Assembly (NCBI GenBank): GCA_947179155.2 | Contig: OX359282.1 | Span: forward strand, 11,308,533-11,372,532 | Reading direction: 5' to 3' | DNA length: 64,000 nt | Source of the DNA: Hedera helix | Taxonomy: Eukaryota; Streptophyta; Magnoliopsida; Apiales; Araliaceae | Part shown: piece by piece, positions 11,712 through 23,492 of the stretch | Layout of the letters: every line of letters starts with the position of its first letter | How positions within the stretch are numbered: the first letter of the stretch is position 1 | Notes under the pieces: model-generated | The model's database searches: none | Told to the model about the DNA's origin: nothing | What the model saw: the letters and a program-made list of their open reading frames with translations, nothing else | Position numbers and translations under genes: made by a program

Positions 11712-12680
11712 TCAATTTAATAATATTTTACACTCAAAATAATATCATTTAATAATGTCTTATTCTTTCATTAATATTCTCATACTAATATTATTAATCA
11801 TTTAATAATATTTTAATCCTTTAATAATATTATTAATCATTTAATAATATTCTACTAACTTACTAATATTATTAATCATTTAATAATATTCTATTAACTT
11901 ACTAATATTATTAACCATTTAATAATATTTTAATCATTCATTAATATTATTAACCATTTAATAATATTTTATTAACTTATTAATATTATTAATCATTTAA
12001 TAATATTCTACAAACTTACTAATATTATTAATCATTTAATAATAATTTATTCCCTTTTATAATATTATTAATCATTTAATAATATTCTACTCATAATCTA
12101 ATATTATTAACTATTTAATAATATTTTATTCATATACTAATATTATTAACCATTTAATAATATTTTAATCCTTTATTAATATTATTAATCATTTGATAAT
12201 ATTCTACTCATAATATAATATTATTAACTATTTAATAATATTTTATTCATATACTAATATTATTAACCATTTAATAATATTATAATCCTTTATTAATAGT
12301 ATTAATTATTTAATAATATTTTATTAACTTTCTAATATTATTATCCATTTAATAATATTTTAATCATTTACTAATATTATTAATCATTTAATAATATTTT
12401 ATTAACTTTCTAATATTATTATTCATTTACTAATATTTTAATCATTTACTAATATTATTAATCATTTAATAATATTTTATTAACTTACTAATATTATTAA
12501 TCATTAAATTATATTTTATTTATTTATTAATATTATTAATTATTTAATAATATTTTATTTACATACTAATATTATTAATCATTTAAGAATATTATATTCA
12601 TTTACTTATTTAATTAAACATCTATAATATTTAAATTACATTAATTGTATCCCATATTAATATTATTAATTTTAGAACAT
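11712..12680 (-). repeat. AT-rich tandem array in NA2 LTR, right part
   Basis: About 35 imperfect copies of a TAATATTATTAATCATTTAATAATATTTTA-type unit, continuing the array at 9130-9571. S5 (39100-39840) and Tek2 (54140-54830) have compositionally similar arrays in the middle of their LTRs. Confidence 0.8.
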
Positions 12681-12761
12681 TTTAACACTTTCTGACACGA
12701 ACCGAACTGCCAAAACCCGGTCCGACTCGGTTCGGAAAATCATTTTTCTGTAAAAATAGCA

Positions 12762-12822
12762 CTGCGCCCCGACAAAATGTTTTGTACTAAACACTGCGCC
12801 CCGGCACAGTCCGGCAGAATAC
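12762..12822 (-). repeat. GC-rich island in NA2 LTR
   Basis: Minus-strand GGGGCGCAGTG occurs twice, bracketing ACAAAATGTTTTGT, itself a palindrome with 6-bp arms. The GGGGCGCAGTG word is shared with the NA1 and S1 islands. Confidence 0.6.
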
Positions 12823-13915
12823 ATTTTCAAAATTTTCAGATATTCCAATTTTGACACTTTTGATTCAAAATTACATAAAATGAAATCTACACATCTAAAT
12901 GACATCAAATTGGTCTTGTTAGCTTCGTAACTTAATAATCTACAATATTTCATGGATTGATCGTATTTTTGAAATCGTTTTTGACACAAAATTTAGGATC
13001 GATCGACTAGGGTTTTCAAAACAACCTCTTTTAGTAAAAGGACCATAACTTGTTCATTTCATCATATTTTTCAATCGTTCAAGTTGGGTTATCTTCATAA
13101 CACTTAGACCTATCATTCAAGACTCATAGATCATAAAAACAACTTACACATCTCAAATCATAAATCATCAACTTAGACATTTAGCTAGGGTTTTTACTTA
13201 AAACATATTCATCTTCATCTTTCACCCATCTTTTCACATACTAACCATATCAAAACACTTATCATGCATTTTTTAACCATAAATCTTCTTCACATAGATC
13301 CTTCCATAACCAAGCTTGATTAAACTCATACATAAGAAAATCATAACTAAAGTTTGAGAAATTTTTAAACCTTCTATGAAAATATTCTTCTTGAAAATGG
13401 TGGGAACTCATTCTTGATCTTCTTGTATGGATCAAAAATCACCCACACTTAGTAACATTCAAAGTGTTTGCTTCTCTAGAACTCTCACAAATACTCTAGC
13501 TTCTCTCTACAACTTTCTCTCTCTAAATTTTAGTGAATGGAGCAAATGAACTAACATTTGCACAAGTGTTGGACATCTTTATTTATAAAACTCTAGGATT
13601 TCACCATTAGCCCTCCTAATCAACTAACATTAGTTCATTAAGGCTCTAATCTTGCTTACTATTGCTTTGAATGACCATTTGAGTGACATTTTGAATGACC
13701 ATATGAATGACTAGGGTTGGTGGGGAGTTGTTAAGCAACTTTGTACCCAAAATCATCAAACAAGCAAGCTTCCCATCCATGTGGGGCCCAAAATTCAGGA
13801 ATAACATTATAATTATTTCAATTTGGCTTTATTTTTATGTCTTATATAATTATATAAGCTTCCATATATATATATACACTAATATATGTATCTATATTCA
13901 CATATACTTGCACAT

Positions 13916-14176
13916 TGGGCTCCACTTTGGGCCTTTGAATTAATTCTATTTGGACTTTGAATTATAATTGTTTGGGCTCAACAATTTAATTTATTTGGCT
14001 ACTACATTCATTCATTTAAGTCATCAACACTTGGGCTCCCAACAATTAAATCAATTGGGCTAACTATGATATTTAAAATAAAAACAAGTATTGGGCTAGT
14101 TTAAACTAATTTGGACTCACCATATATTTTATATATGGTTCATTAATTAAATCCTATAAGGCAACTACATTGGGCT
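13916..14176 (-). promoter_or_regulatory. Site-II (AGCCCA/TGGGCY) array in NA2 U3
   Basis: TGGGCT or TGGGCC occurs at 13916, 13928, 13973, 14032, 14056, 14092 and 14171. In the LTR sense direction these read RGCCCA, the known plant site-II promoter word bound by TCP factors. They lie upstream of the TATA-like region near 13585 in transcription order. Binding is inferred, not shown. Confidence 0.55.
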
Positions 14177-15576
14177 CATTAAATAAACACCATAGTTTAA
14201 TTACATAATCCAATTAGACTTGCTATTTATAAGTCCATTTGATTACTTAATTGAGTTAGCTTATAAAACACTATTACTTATACATTCTTAGGTTTGTTTT
14301 AATGAAATCCTAATACATATTAATACAAGTACTTCAACTTGATTAAATTTAATTAATTAGCTATATCTTACATCAACTTGGGTTTATAATATAGTTACTC
14401 ATACACATACAGTTATTTTCACATTGGGTTATCTTTAATAATTCACTTATTTCTTCTTTGTCATTATTCATACAAGTAATTCACTTGTTCATTATTAATC
14501 TTCTTATTTGCCATTCAAGGGCAACATTAAAGTTTTGTGTTTTCTTCACACAAACTTCTCTTGCATTTCTTTTCCTTTTTTAGTTAATTCAAATAAATTT
14601 AATTAACTAACTTACTACATTTCATCATACAACATAAAGACATACACACATACTTCATACATCATATTTTCTCATGAATATAAATAATAATAAAACAGAT
14701 TAAGTTCGTAATTTTTCTGGTTATTACAATTGCTTGAATATATGAATATGTATATATTTGATCTACTAAAAAAAGAAAAGTTGAAAGTGGATAAAACAAT
14801 GAAAATGAGGAAAGAATGTGTAAATTGAGATTTAGTTATGAATATTAATAACGAGCTTAAAGAATAGGCATTGTGAGGCTAGGTTACGAGAATGTCAAGG
14901 TAAGGTAAGTTAGTATGCGCAGAAAAGAAGAAACGGTCTAACCTAATCAGTATATTAAAGATTAAAAGAATAATAAGGATTATGATTTTTGAATGTTTGG
15001 AAAATTGTTAAGAAATTGATATTAATTGATTAGAATATGGTAAGTATTTATCGGATGTATAAATACAGAATGTAATACTCTCAAATGTGAGTAGAAGGAA
15101 TGCAGATTGCATGTAGGCTGAAAATTTCTACGTGAGTATTAAGTGAACAAACGAAAGGACGTAAAAATCGTAAAATGATTATATGAGTGAAAAAGGGATA
15201 CATGGTGATGAATTTTGGTAATCCAGTCAAGGTTCATTTTTCGAGAAAGTGGTTTAAGGAAAAAAGTGAGCATTTCGTTTATTTGAGATGTCAGGAATTG
15301 AAATTATGAAATGTGAAACTAAGAAGGTTTGTAGGTGTAATGTTATACATTTTTGCAAATGTTGTAATTATTGTAAGTAATTAATGAAATTAATATTTGG
15401 AAATGTGACAAGTGTTATGGGATAAGACAATTATGGATTATTTAATTATGGAACAAAATTCAAGCCTAATAAAACAAATTTGGATCAAAACGGATTTGAA
15501 TTGGTTAAGAAGTAAGTGAATTATGATTTAATGAGAATTAAATTTCTCTAGATTTTGGGAGAAATGACCATGCTAC

Positions 15577-17247
15577 TGATGAGTGGGTTTTATACCTACG
15601 AATTGAATACATTTAAGCTTGATAATCTATGAATCTTTAAGTGTTTTATGTGATTTTATATGTGTTTTTATGTTATTGTATAATATGGTGTATTATATCA
15701 TGTTTAGGTATTCTATGTATTGTATGTTGTTTTTGTGTAGTTTAGTCGTAATTTATATGTTAAGTGTTGATTTAGTTATATGTGTTTTTGTACCACATTG
15801 TATAGGATGTGGTTTTGTATTGTTTTTATGTGTTTCTATTTCATTTTGTAGGAATTATAATAAGGGCTTGGTGGAACAAGGCTTGGAATTGCCCGGTTCG
15901 CATTTTCTGCTCTCCGTTTACGTAGCAGCCAATTCACGCCTAATTTTAGCCTTGATCCTTTTCGAATCTTCAATTTTGTAAAACATGAAAGTTGTAGGTC
16001 TACGAGACTCCTTTCCATAAAATCTTTAATCACCTCAATCGGAGTTCGTATGAAGAATATATGCCAAAAACATGAAGGGAGGGTGCAGCAGTCCAAAAAC
16101 CAAAATTAAGCCTAGCGCCGCAGCAGTCCTGGGGACTGCCAAATCAGTGCTTTTGAGCACTGCAGCGCTCCAGGGTAGCGCCCGAACGCGTCCAGTTCGC
16201 GATTTCAGCCTTTTAAAGTCATTATTTGGAGCCCTAATCGAATATCCAACCATTTTCTCTTCAAGAGAGAGAGAGGGAGGCGACTGGGCATCTATTAGGG
16301 ACATCAAGAACAAGGCTTGTATCAAAGATTGGAGAGCTTGGATTGATGGATTGAGCTTGGAGATTGAATTCCCATTTGGTTTTCTCTTTCCTTCTTTTTC
16401 CCTTAATTTTGTTTTCTAAGATTTGATGAATATCTTGTTGGTGGGATTTAGTTTACTTTTAATGAACTAGATTTCAATTCTAGGATTGTAATGGAACCCA
16501 TTGTGTGGTTTTGATTGATTATATCTCTCTTGGATGATTGCTTGGCATTTGTGGATGGTTTGTCATATTTAGTTCTTCATATATTAATTGCTAGACATAG
16601 TAATTAATTGGGTAACCTATATGAAATTGATAGATGGATTATAGCGTGTTGGCCAAAAATATGAAGACATATGTTATGTTATTTGCTCTTAGGATTAAAT
16701 GCATAATTTGTATAAAGGATAGACATATACCTTTGTGCCATGTGTAGCCAATGGAAGAATCTGCGCTTGAAATCCTCGCTATTGTTAATTCTCATAGACG
16801 TATAGTGAATTACTTTGCTTGGATGTTCCTGTCTGAATCGACAGATTTAGAAAGGATATGTTTATATGTTATCGAATGAGACATGTAAACACTATAATGA
16901 ATTCTCGGTTAGCTATTCACTGTGTTCATTTAATCCAAGAGATTTATAAGATTGAGCATAACTTTGGGGGAAATTGCAATCCTAGCTTGTATCCTATTGA
17001 ATTCCAGTCAGTATTAGTTAATTAGTTGTTAATTAAATTTCTTCATTCCAAAAACCCAAAAACCACTTTGTAAAATTAAAATTAAGTTGATTTAATTTTA
17101 ATACTTTGTTTATATTAGTCATAACTCCTCGTGGGATCAATACTATACTTTCATTATATTACTTGTTGACCGCGTATACTTGCGCGTTGTATTCAGTCAA
17201 ATGAATTAGAAGTTGCGTACTTTTATAGGTACCGATTTCGACCAACA
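15577..17247 (+). repeat. 5' LTR of Ath1
   Basis: 1,671 bp, TG...CA ends. It differs from the 3' LTR by scattered substitutions and, most conspicuously, by lacking a ~26-bp stretch in the GC-rich island near 16118-16195. Reading frames in this LTR recur in the 3' LTR only because the LTRs are duplicates. Confidence 0.9.
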
Positions 17248-17253
17248 AGTTTT

Positions 17254-17271
17254 TGGCGCCGTTACCGGGGA
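17254..17271 (+). other. Primer-binding site of Ath1 (tRNA-Asp type)
   Basis: TGGCGCCGTTACCGGGGA begins 6 nt after the 5' LTR. Athila elements commonly use a tRNA-Asp primer with TGGCGCCGTTGCCGGGGA; one base differs here. Confidence 0.85.
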
Positions 17272-17371
17272 GTTATTGAATAATATTTTTTAAATATTAA
17301 TTTTTTACTTCTTAGTTTTAATTTAGGTTATTTTTTCTTTTTGTTTATTGTTTTTGTTTCATTTGCTTGAT

Positions 17372-17995
17372 ATGGATGCACTTTTGGAACTAATGACTGC
17401 ACGAGTTGAGACTTTTACAGGTACGGTTGATGCTTTCGGGGGTTAACCTATTCAAAATGCTTACAATCAGCAGGAGTCCAGTTACTCCCCAAGCTATTAT
17501 CATCAAGAATCGCATTATCATCCAGACTCTTCATGGAACAACAACAATCATGTCCAAACGTTTGATCCATGGATTTCAAGCCAACTTGAAGTCTCATATG
17601 AGCCTCCACCATCGCAAGAGCAATATTCTAATTTGGAGAGTCTTCTTGCCGGATGTATAGAGAAAAATGAAAAGAGACGACAAGAAGAAGAATATTTGAG
17701 ATTGGAGAAAAATCTTACCACAACCATTGAGCAAGACGAGATGATGATGAACACACATACGCTCTCATCTCAACCTCCACCACAAGAAGAGGATGAATCT
17801 AAGTTGGAGGAGCTCCTTGTCAAATACATAGAGAAATTTGAGATGAGAATGAGCAATCAAGAGTCATCAATTCAAATTATTGCTAATCATGTGGAACAAC
17901 TCACAAGCACTATCAATTGTAGCCCACAAGATGCTTTACCTTGTGTCGTAGAGTCTATTCTTGAAATGGTGGGTAACGAGGGAGTGTTGGGATGA
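17372..17995 (+). pseudogene. Athila-type gag C-terminal remnant (non-autonomous element ORF)
   Basis: Reading from the ATG at 17372 gives one frame to 17995 with a single early TAA (17444-17446). The product is rich in Asn, Gln, Tyr and Pro (SYSPSYYHQESHYHPDSSWN, then SSQLEVSYEPPPSQEQY). It then has two similar acidic, helical segments, LESLLAGCIEKNEKR and LEELLVKYIEKFEMR, followed by NQESSIQIIANHVEQL. This matches the usual layout of the region after the capsid domain in Athila gag, where a helix of type LEExLxKYIxxxExR and NQExSIxxLExQ precedes the protease. The capsid proper, zinc knuckle and protease are missing. It may still make a short gag-tail protein, or be merely retained. Assignment is by remembered pattern, not by search. 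Confidence 0.55.
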
Positions 17996-18365
17996 TTTAC
18001 TAGAAGGTGGTGAGGATTTCCATGTAGAAGTTGGTGATGATGAGATGTATTCGCATCCGGTTATGGAAGATGACGTGGAGATTAGGAATCCGTGGATCTA
18101 TATTGGGGGAAAAGAAAAATTGGATGGTGATGATTAGGCAAGGGAGTCTACTGTTTTGATGCAAGGCTTGAGTGTGACTCTTGTGCAGTTCTTGCATCCC
18201 ATTAAAAATTTTGTGGAATGCTTCCGGATTGAATTTGCGGAAAAAGATGAGGAGCTGACGAAATTCAAGTTCAGAGGGCTTAAATCATGCACACACGCTG
18301 ACAAACGAAGGGAAATGACTAAAAGGCGGCATGATGTGACCATCTTCGCGCGTAATCCGGATTGA
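17996..18365 (+). pseudogene. Uncharacterised coding remnant after the Ath1 gag tail
   Basis: After the stop at 17995 the next frame continues as an acidic stretch (LLEGGEDFHVEVGDDEM..., to TAG near 18137). A second short frame at 18156-18365 encodes a Lys/Arg/Glu-rich 69-residue segment ending before the GGGAGGCACCCC stretch at 18409-18421. In Athila-type elements this place separates the end of pol from the env-like region. I cannot assign a function; it may be deletion-junction debris. Confidence 0.3.
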
Positions 18366-18499
18366 ACAGGGAGTAGTTCGACTGAGGACTATAACTCAAG
18401 CGCTGTTTGGGAGGCACCCCAAATGTTTAATTTAATTAATGTTATTATTTCTAAATAGTTAGTATTTTATTTAAGTTTATTAATAATAATTAGTATTTA

Positions 18500-18503
18500 T
18501 ATA

Positions 18504-18547
<44 letters not shown>
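18500..18547. repeat. (GT)n(AT)n microsatellite in Ath1
   Basis: About 8 GT units then ~15 AT units in the non-coding interior. Confidence 0.9.
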
Positions 18548-18549
<2 letters not shown>

Positions 18550-18599
18550 ATAAAGTATATTTTTGTTAAATTTTTGTTTCTTGCATTCTGGTATTTATG

Positions 18600-20110
18600 T
18601 TAATTCATGTGTCTTGCTTGTAGGTATATTTATAACTCTTTTTGCAGCCATGAACTCAAAATTTGTAGCAGATAGCGTCCAGACGGCAAGCGAGGCACAT
18701 CGATTATGTCACTCTGCAAGTTAGCTCATTGGTGTAATTCAATGCAGATTTCACAAGCTTTCCCGAGAAGCCTGTTGCTCCTGATTATCCTCCAAACTCT
18801 CCTGGTGATGAGGTCCATGTCTGAGTCATGTTTAGGGAAGTCCTCTATTTTGTATCTCCTTATTTTACATTGCGAACAATGTGGAGTTTAAGTTTGGGGG
18901 TGGTTGCATGCTTATTCTGCATTTATGTTTTTCTTGTTGTCTGGAATAGGATTGCATGATTGTTTAAATTGTTAATTAAGTATGCATGTTTAAAAAAAAA
19001 TTTAAAATAAAATAAAAAGATTGCTAAAAAGATTTTTTCAATTTTGTTTTGAATTTTGTGAGTATATTCTCTGTAAACCCTCACGAGACATAACTCGTCC
19101 TCTTGGGCAACCTTGAGGTTGAACGACTTGTTGCACGTGCTAAGTGCAATCGTGTTTCCTACTAAAATGGATTTGTTATATTTGTTTTTGTTTTGTTTTC
19201 GTGTGCTTTGTTTTTGAGTCATTGTAGTATAGGGTTGAGTCTCTCGAGCATTGAGTTAATTTGAATTGAACCATAATCAAGGATCAGACAAATGATTATT
19301 TGAGTTATAACTCATAGAAAATTGATTAGTGTCGCTTCGTCTGTGTGCTTGACTTACTGTTGGTTTTTACATTACTTGTGATTCCTTTTTCTTTGAGCAC
19401 ATATCCATTTATAATGAATTGATTATTTGCTTAGAGGCGGTGTATTTGACTACATGTTTATTGAGATAATCTTTTACTTTAAAACTCGTATATGCATCAC
19501 TCGAAACGATTTCTCATGTTTGATTTGTCTATAGCGTGAGATAGAGCGTAAAACGCACTCACATAATATAAAAAAAAAGAGAAAGAAGAAAAGAAAAAGA
19601 AAAAGAAAGATGTTAATAAATATAATAAATTGCTTGACTAGTCGAGTTTTGTGACCTATGTTACTCGAGTTAATAGGCCCTTAGGGGTGCCTTTGCACCT
19701 AGTGCCCTAAAATCAACTGGTTTGGGAGTCATTGGTCAAACGCTCGTTAAATGGGTAACTCTGTAGAGCCTAATGGAATGAGACATTGCACATGTCAAGA
19801 TTAGTTTTGTTTTGACTTATCTGCTGGGACTAGTATAGAGTGATGTTTTATGCGTGTTGTTTTAAGTTTTAGATTTCTTTGTTAGGGTAATTTGTTTACA
19901 AGAACCCCTATGGGTGATGATTAGTTTGTTGTAAATGGTTCACACACACACGGGGGTCATTAGTATAGTATGTCTAATATGTGAGTTAAAATTCTAGACT
20001 TTGCAATGTTTTGAAATTATCTTGTAATTATAACTTGAAATAATCCATGAGGCCAAATTTGGTTGTCTTATTAACTCTCTGCTCAAGTTTATTGTCTTTG
20101 TTTATTTAGT
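18600..20110 (+). other. Non-coding interior of Ath1
   Basis: No convincing gene. It contains an AGTTTAAGTTTGGGGGTGG module at ~18888-18906, resembling the terminal PPT and possibly a central polypurine tract; a purine run near 19570-19610; and an ACACACACACGGGGG stretch near 19939. Short open frames on either strand lack codon structure or motifs. Confidence 0.5.
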
Positions 20111-20132
20111 GAGTCTTTATTTTGCTTGAGGA

Positions 20133-20357
20133 CAAGCAAACGTTTAAGTTTGGGGGTATTTTGGTTATTTAATGTTATATGTATGCTTAGAGTACTCCTG
20201 ACCATAATTTGTGATTCTTCAAGTAATTTCCTGTGATTTTTAACTAGTAGAATTTTTTTTTAATTTTTTTTTTGATCTAGTTATTTAGTTATTTAGCTTT
20301 ATTTAGTGGGTTTTTGTTTTGCTTGAGGACAAGCAAATGTTTAAGTTTGGGGGTATT
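20133..20357 (+). repeat. Duplicated PPT module of Ath1
   Basis: The module TGCTTGAGGACAAGCAAA + GTTTAAGTTTGGGGGTATT occurs twice, ending near 20160 and at 20357. Only the second abuts the 3' LTR and can serve as its polypurine tract (20343-20357). Upstream flanks (TTTAGTG-GTxTTT-TTTGC) are also duplicated, so the unit is ~190 bp. Confidence 0.75.
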
Positions 20358-22041
20358 TGATGAGTGAGTTTTATACCTATGAATTGAATACATTTAAGCT
20401 TGATAATTTGTGAATCTTTAAGTGTTTTATGTGATTTTATATGTGTTTTTATGTTATTGTATAATATGGTGTATTATATCATGTTTAGGTATTCTATGTA
20501 TTCTATGTTGTTTTTGTGTAGTTTAGTCGTAATTTATATGTTAAGTGTTGATTTAGTTATTTGTGTTTTTGTACCACATTGTATAGGTTGTGGTTTTGTA
20601 TTGTTTTTATGTGTTTCTATTTCATTTTGTAGGAATTATAATAAGGGTTTGGTGGAACAAGGCTTGGAATTGCCCGGTTCGCATTTTCTGCTCTCCGTTT
20701 ACGTAGCAGCCAATTCACGCCTAATTTTAGCCTCGATCCTTTCCTAATCTTCAGTTTTGTAAAACATGAAAGTTGTAGGTCTATGAGTATCCTTTCGAAA
20801 ACATCTTTAATCACCTCAATGGGAGTTCGTATGAAGAAGATATGCCCAAAACATGAAAGGAGGCTGCAGCAGTCCAAAAACCAAAAATTAAGCCTAGCGC
20901 CGCATCGGTGATTTCCACCGCCGCAGTGGTCCTGGGGACTGCCAAATCAGTGCTTTTGAGCGTCGCAACGCTCTAGGGCAGCGCCTGAACGCGTCCAGTT
21001 CGCGCCTTTTGAAGTCATTTTTTGGAGCCCTAATCGAATATCCAACCATTTTCTCTTCAAGAGAGAGAGGGAGGCGACTGGGCATCTATTTGGGACATCA
21101 AGAACAAGGCTTGTATCAAAGATTGGAGAGCTTGGATTGATGGATTGAGCTTGGAGATTGGATTCCCATTTGGTTTTCTCTTTCCTTCCTTTTCCTTTAA
21201 TTTTGTTTTCTAAGATATGATGAATATCTTGTTGGTGGGATTTAGTTTACTTTTAATGAACTAGATTTGAATTCTAGGATTGTAATGGAACTCATTGTGT
21301 GGTTTTTATTGATTATATCTCTCTTGGATGATTGCTTGGCATTTGTGGATGGTTTGTCATATTTAGTTCTTCATGTATTAATTGCTAGACATAGTAATTA
21401 ATTGGGTAACCTATATGAAATTGATAGATGGAATATAGCGTGTTGGCCAAAAATATGATGACATATGTTATGTTATTTGCTCTTAGGATTAAATGCATAA
21501 TTTGTATAAAGGATAGACATATACCTTTGTGCCATGTGTAGCCAATGGAAGAATCTGCGCTTGAAATCCTCGCTATTGTTAATTCTCATAGATGTATAGT
21601 GAATTACTTTGCTTGGATGTTCCTGTCTGAATCGACAGATTTAAAAAGGATATGTTTATATGTTATCGAATGAGACATGTAAACACTATAATGAATTTTC
21701 GGTTAGCTATTCACTGTGTTCATTTAATCCAAGAGATTTATAAGATTGAGCATAACTTTGGGGGAAATTGCAATCCTAGCTTGTATCCTATTGAATTCTA
21801 GTCGGTATTAGTTAATTAGTTGTTAATTAAATTTCTTCATACCAAAAACCCAAAAACCACTTCGTCAAATTAAAATTAAGTTGATTTAATTTTAATACTT
21901 TGTTTATATTAGTCATAACTCCTCGTGGGATCAATATTATACTTTCATTATATTACTTGTTGACCGCGTATACTTACGCGTTGTATTCAGTTAAACGAAT
22001 TCGAAGTTGCGTACTTTTTTAGGTACCGATTTCGACCAGCA
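20358..22041 (+). repeat. 3' LTR of Ath1
   Basis: 1,684 bp, TGATGAGTGAG...CGACCAGCA. Its GC island (~20895-20990) has an extra ATCGGTGATTTCCACCGCCG-type insertion relative to the 5' LTR. Confidence 0.9.
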
Positions 22042-22174
22042 GCTACCATTGTCAAATGAAATGGCCTTGATGTCGTCCTTATGAGAATTGCCCATAATGA
22101 TATTACTAGTTGATGAGAAAGGACATGAAAGCCCCAAAACATGCATGAGTTAACTTAACCCAAGATGGTTAAGT

Positions 22175-22190
22175 GTTGGAGAATATATAA
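22175..22190 (+). promoter_or_regulatory. TATA-like box of NA1 LTR
   Basis: GAGAATATATAACTTATAC follows GGTTAAGTGTTG. The Tek1 LTRs have the same layout (GAGAATTATATACAAG near 34925 and 50360). It precedes a purine-rich leader (AGAGAGCTTAAGAGAGAGAG) like that of Tek1. Confidence 0.5.
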
Positions 22191-23492
22191 CTTATACTTA
22201 TGTATTTTTGTAAGTATTAAGCAAAGTTCATCTTATTTCTCATATTCCAAGTTGCTAGCAAATAGAGAGCTTAAGAGAGAGAGAAAGAGTAAGAGAAGGC
22301 TAGGGTTTGTCAAAACCTTGAAGAAATTGTAAGAGAAATTGGCTAAGAGAAGGATATTAGCCATCAAAAGTGGAGAATTCAACTTTAGCAAGGTTATTGC
22401 AAGAAGAAAGAGAGCATATAGAAGGTATAATGATGTTCAAGTCTTAAGACTTTGTATTTTTGTGTTTTGATTCAAGAATAAGAATAACCATGCATGTATA
22501 TTTGGCTATATGTGTAGATTATGTGACTTATGTGCTATTTAGTTGGTAAATGATAAAACCCTAAGCTTAAAGGTTGTAGAACAAAGGTGGTGTACTATTC
22601 ATACATGTTTTCAAAGCTAAAAATCATAATTTATGGAGAATCATATGTTTTATGTTGGTGGTTTTGATGAAAACCTAGTTGGAAAGGATGAACATGTTTA
22701 AAGAATGTGAAATTTCTAGCTAGATAGCATCATGAGTTCATTAATGGTCCAAAAGTGTGAATTGTTTACGAAAATGTCAATATTAGGCTATATTTTTCAT
22801 GTAAACCAAATCATAATCTGTAAAGTGCATTAGAAGGTGCATAAAGAAGTTAGGTGAATACACAAAGTTTCTAAATGTGTATGTGATAGCATATATGGTG
22901 CATAGAGTTCAAGAGCTTGAGTTGAGTCTAGGTATTGAAAATGAAAAGTTTGTAAAAGTTAATGAAAATCCAACTTATAGTATTTTTGGAAATTTTGAGT
23001 AATTAAAGGTAAAATGTAGTCAAATGACTTAGTTTTATGTTATTACACGTATCTACGTTGATTTGGTAGTCAACGGAAGGAAATTTGAATGAAAATACGA
23101 GTCGAGCGATCAAAATCGATCGTTTCGACTCAAAACGGATTTTTACGGACAAATCCCGCCTCCTGCGAAGTTAAATTGTTTTAAAGGTCTAGACATATCA
23201 TATATGACAGATATAAACTTTTTCAAGTGTTGGAATGAAGTTTTGAAGCAAATGGCCAAAAAACACAAAGTTGGTGAAAAATGAGTTTTAACGTTGAAAA
23301 CGAGTTAGAACGCCCTTTTTCGGGTTATTGCCATTATAATTTAAAGGAGTCAAATGTGCCAAGTAAAATTTTTGTAAAATACTAGGTAGTAAGACCTAGT
23401 TATTTTTCAAATTTGGACTTAGTGGGATGTGTAATGAAGGAGTTAAAAATCAGAAAAATGACTGCAAACATCAGGATTCTGTTTCTGGAGGA

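Larger units (their letters stand above)
7988..14728 (-). mobile_element. 5' LTR of NA2, minus orientation, inserted in NA1 5' LTR
   Basis: On the minus strand it starts TGTAATAACCAG at 14728 and ends TTTGGGGTCCTCACA at 7988, next to the PBS. About 4.6 kb is NA2 sequence after removing the nested Tat-like solo LTR (9572-11711). At the right junction, NA1 sequence resumes at 14729 (ATTGCTTGAATAT). It aligns with the intact site in the NA1 3' LTR near 30826-30840 (ATAGCTTGAATAT), so ATTGC is the probable target duplication; its partner lies outside the window. In transcription order it has a site-II-rich U3, a TATA-like TTTATAAATAAAG near 13585, a GC island at 12762-12822, an AT-rich array and the conserved hairpin at 8308-8339. 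Confidence 0.82.
15577..22041 (+). mobile_element. Ath1: non-autonomous Athila-like LTR element
   Basis: Complete 6,465-bp element with perfect GCTAC duplications (15572-15576, 22042-22046) and near-identical LTRs (15577-17247, 20358-22041) starting TGATGAGTG and ending CGACCARCA. The PBS at 17254-17271 fits tRNA-Asp, as in Athila. The interior holds a remnant resembling the Athila gag C-terminal segment, a GCGCTGTTTGGGAGGCACCC stretch of the kind I recall from Athila-type 3' interiors, and repeated AAGTTTGGGGGT polypurine modules. There is no protease, RT, RNase H, integrase or env-like ORF, so movement must have depended on another element. High LTR similarity suggests recent insertion. Confidence 0.88.

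Noticed and set aside
7988..14728. 863-7961 and 7988-14728 as the two LTRs of one element with its interior deleted
   Set aside because: The two LTRs have different starts and low similarity, and 863-7961 has its own perfect ATAAC duplication whose removal reconnects the NA2 PBS with its leader.
15619..15981. 120-residue hydrophobic frame repeated at 20400-20747, suggesting a small membrane protein family
   Set aside because: The two copies are the two LTRs of Ath1. The frame is in T-rich LTR sequence, has no supporting motif, and its end changes between copies.
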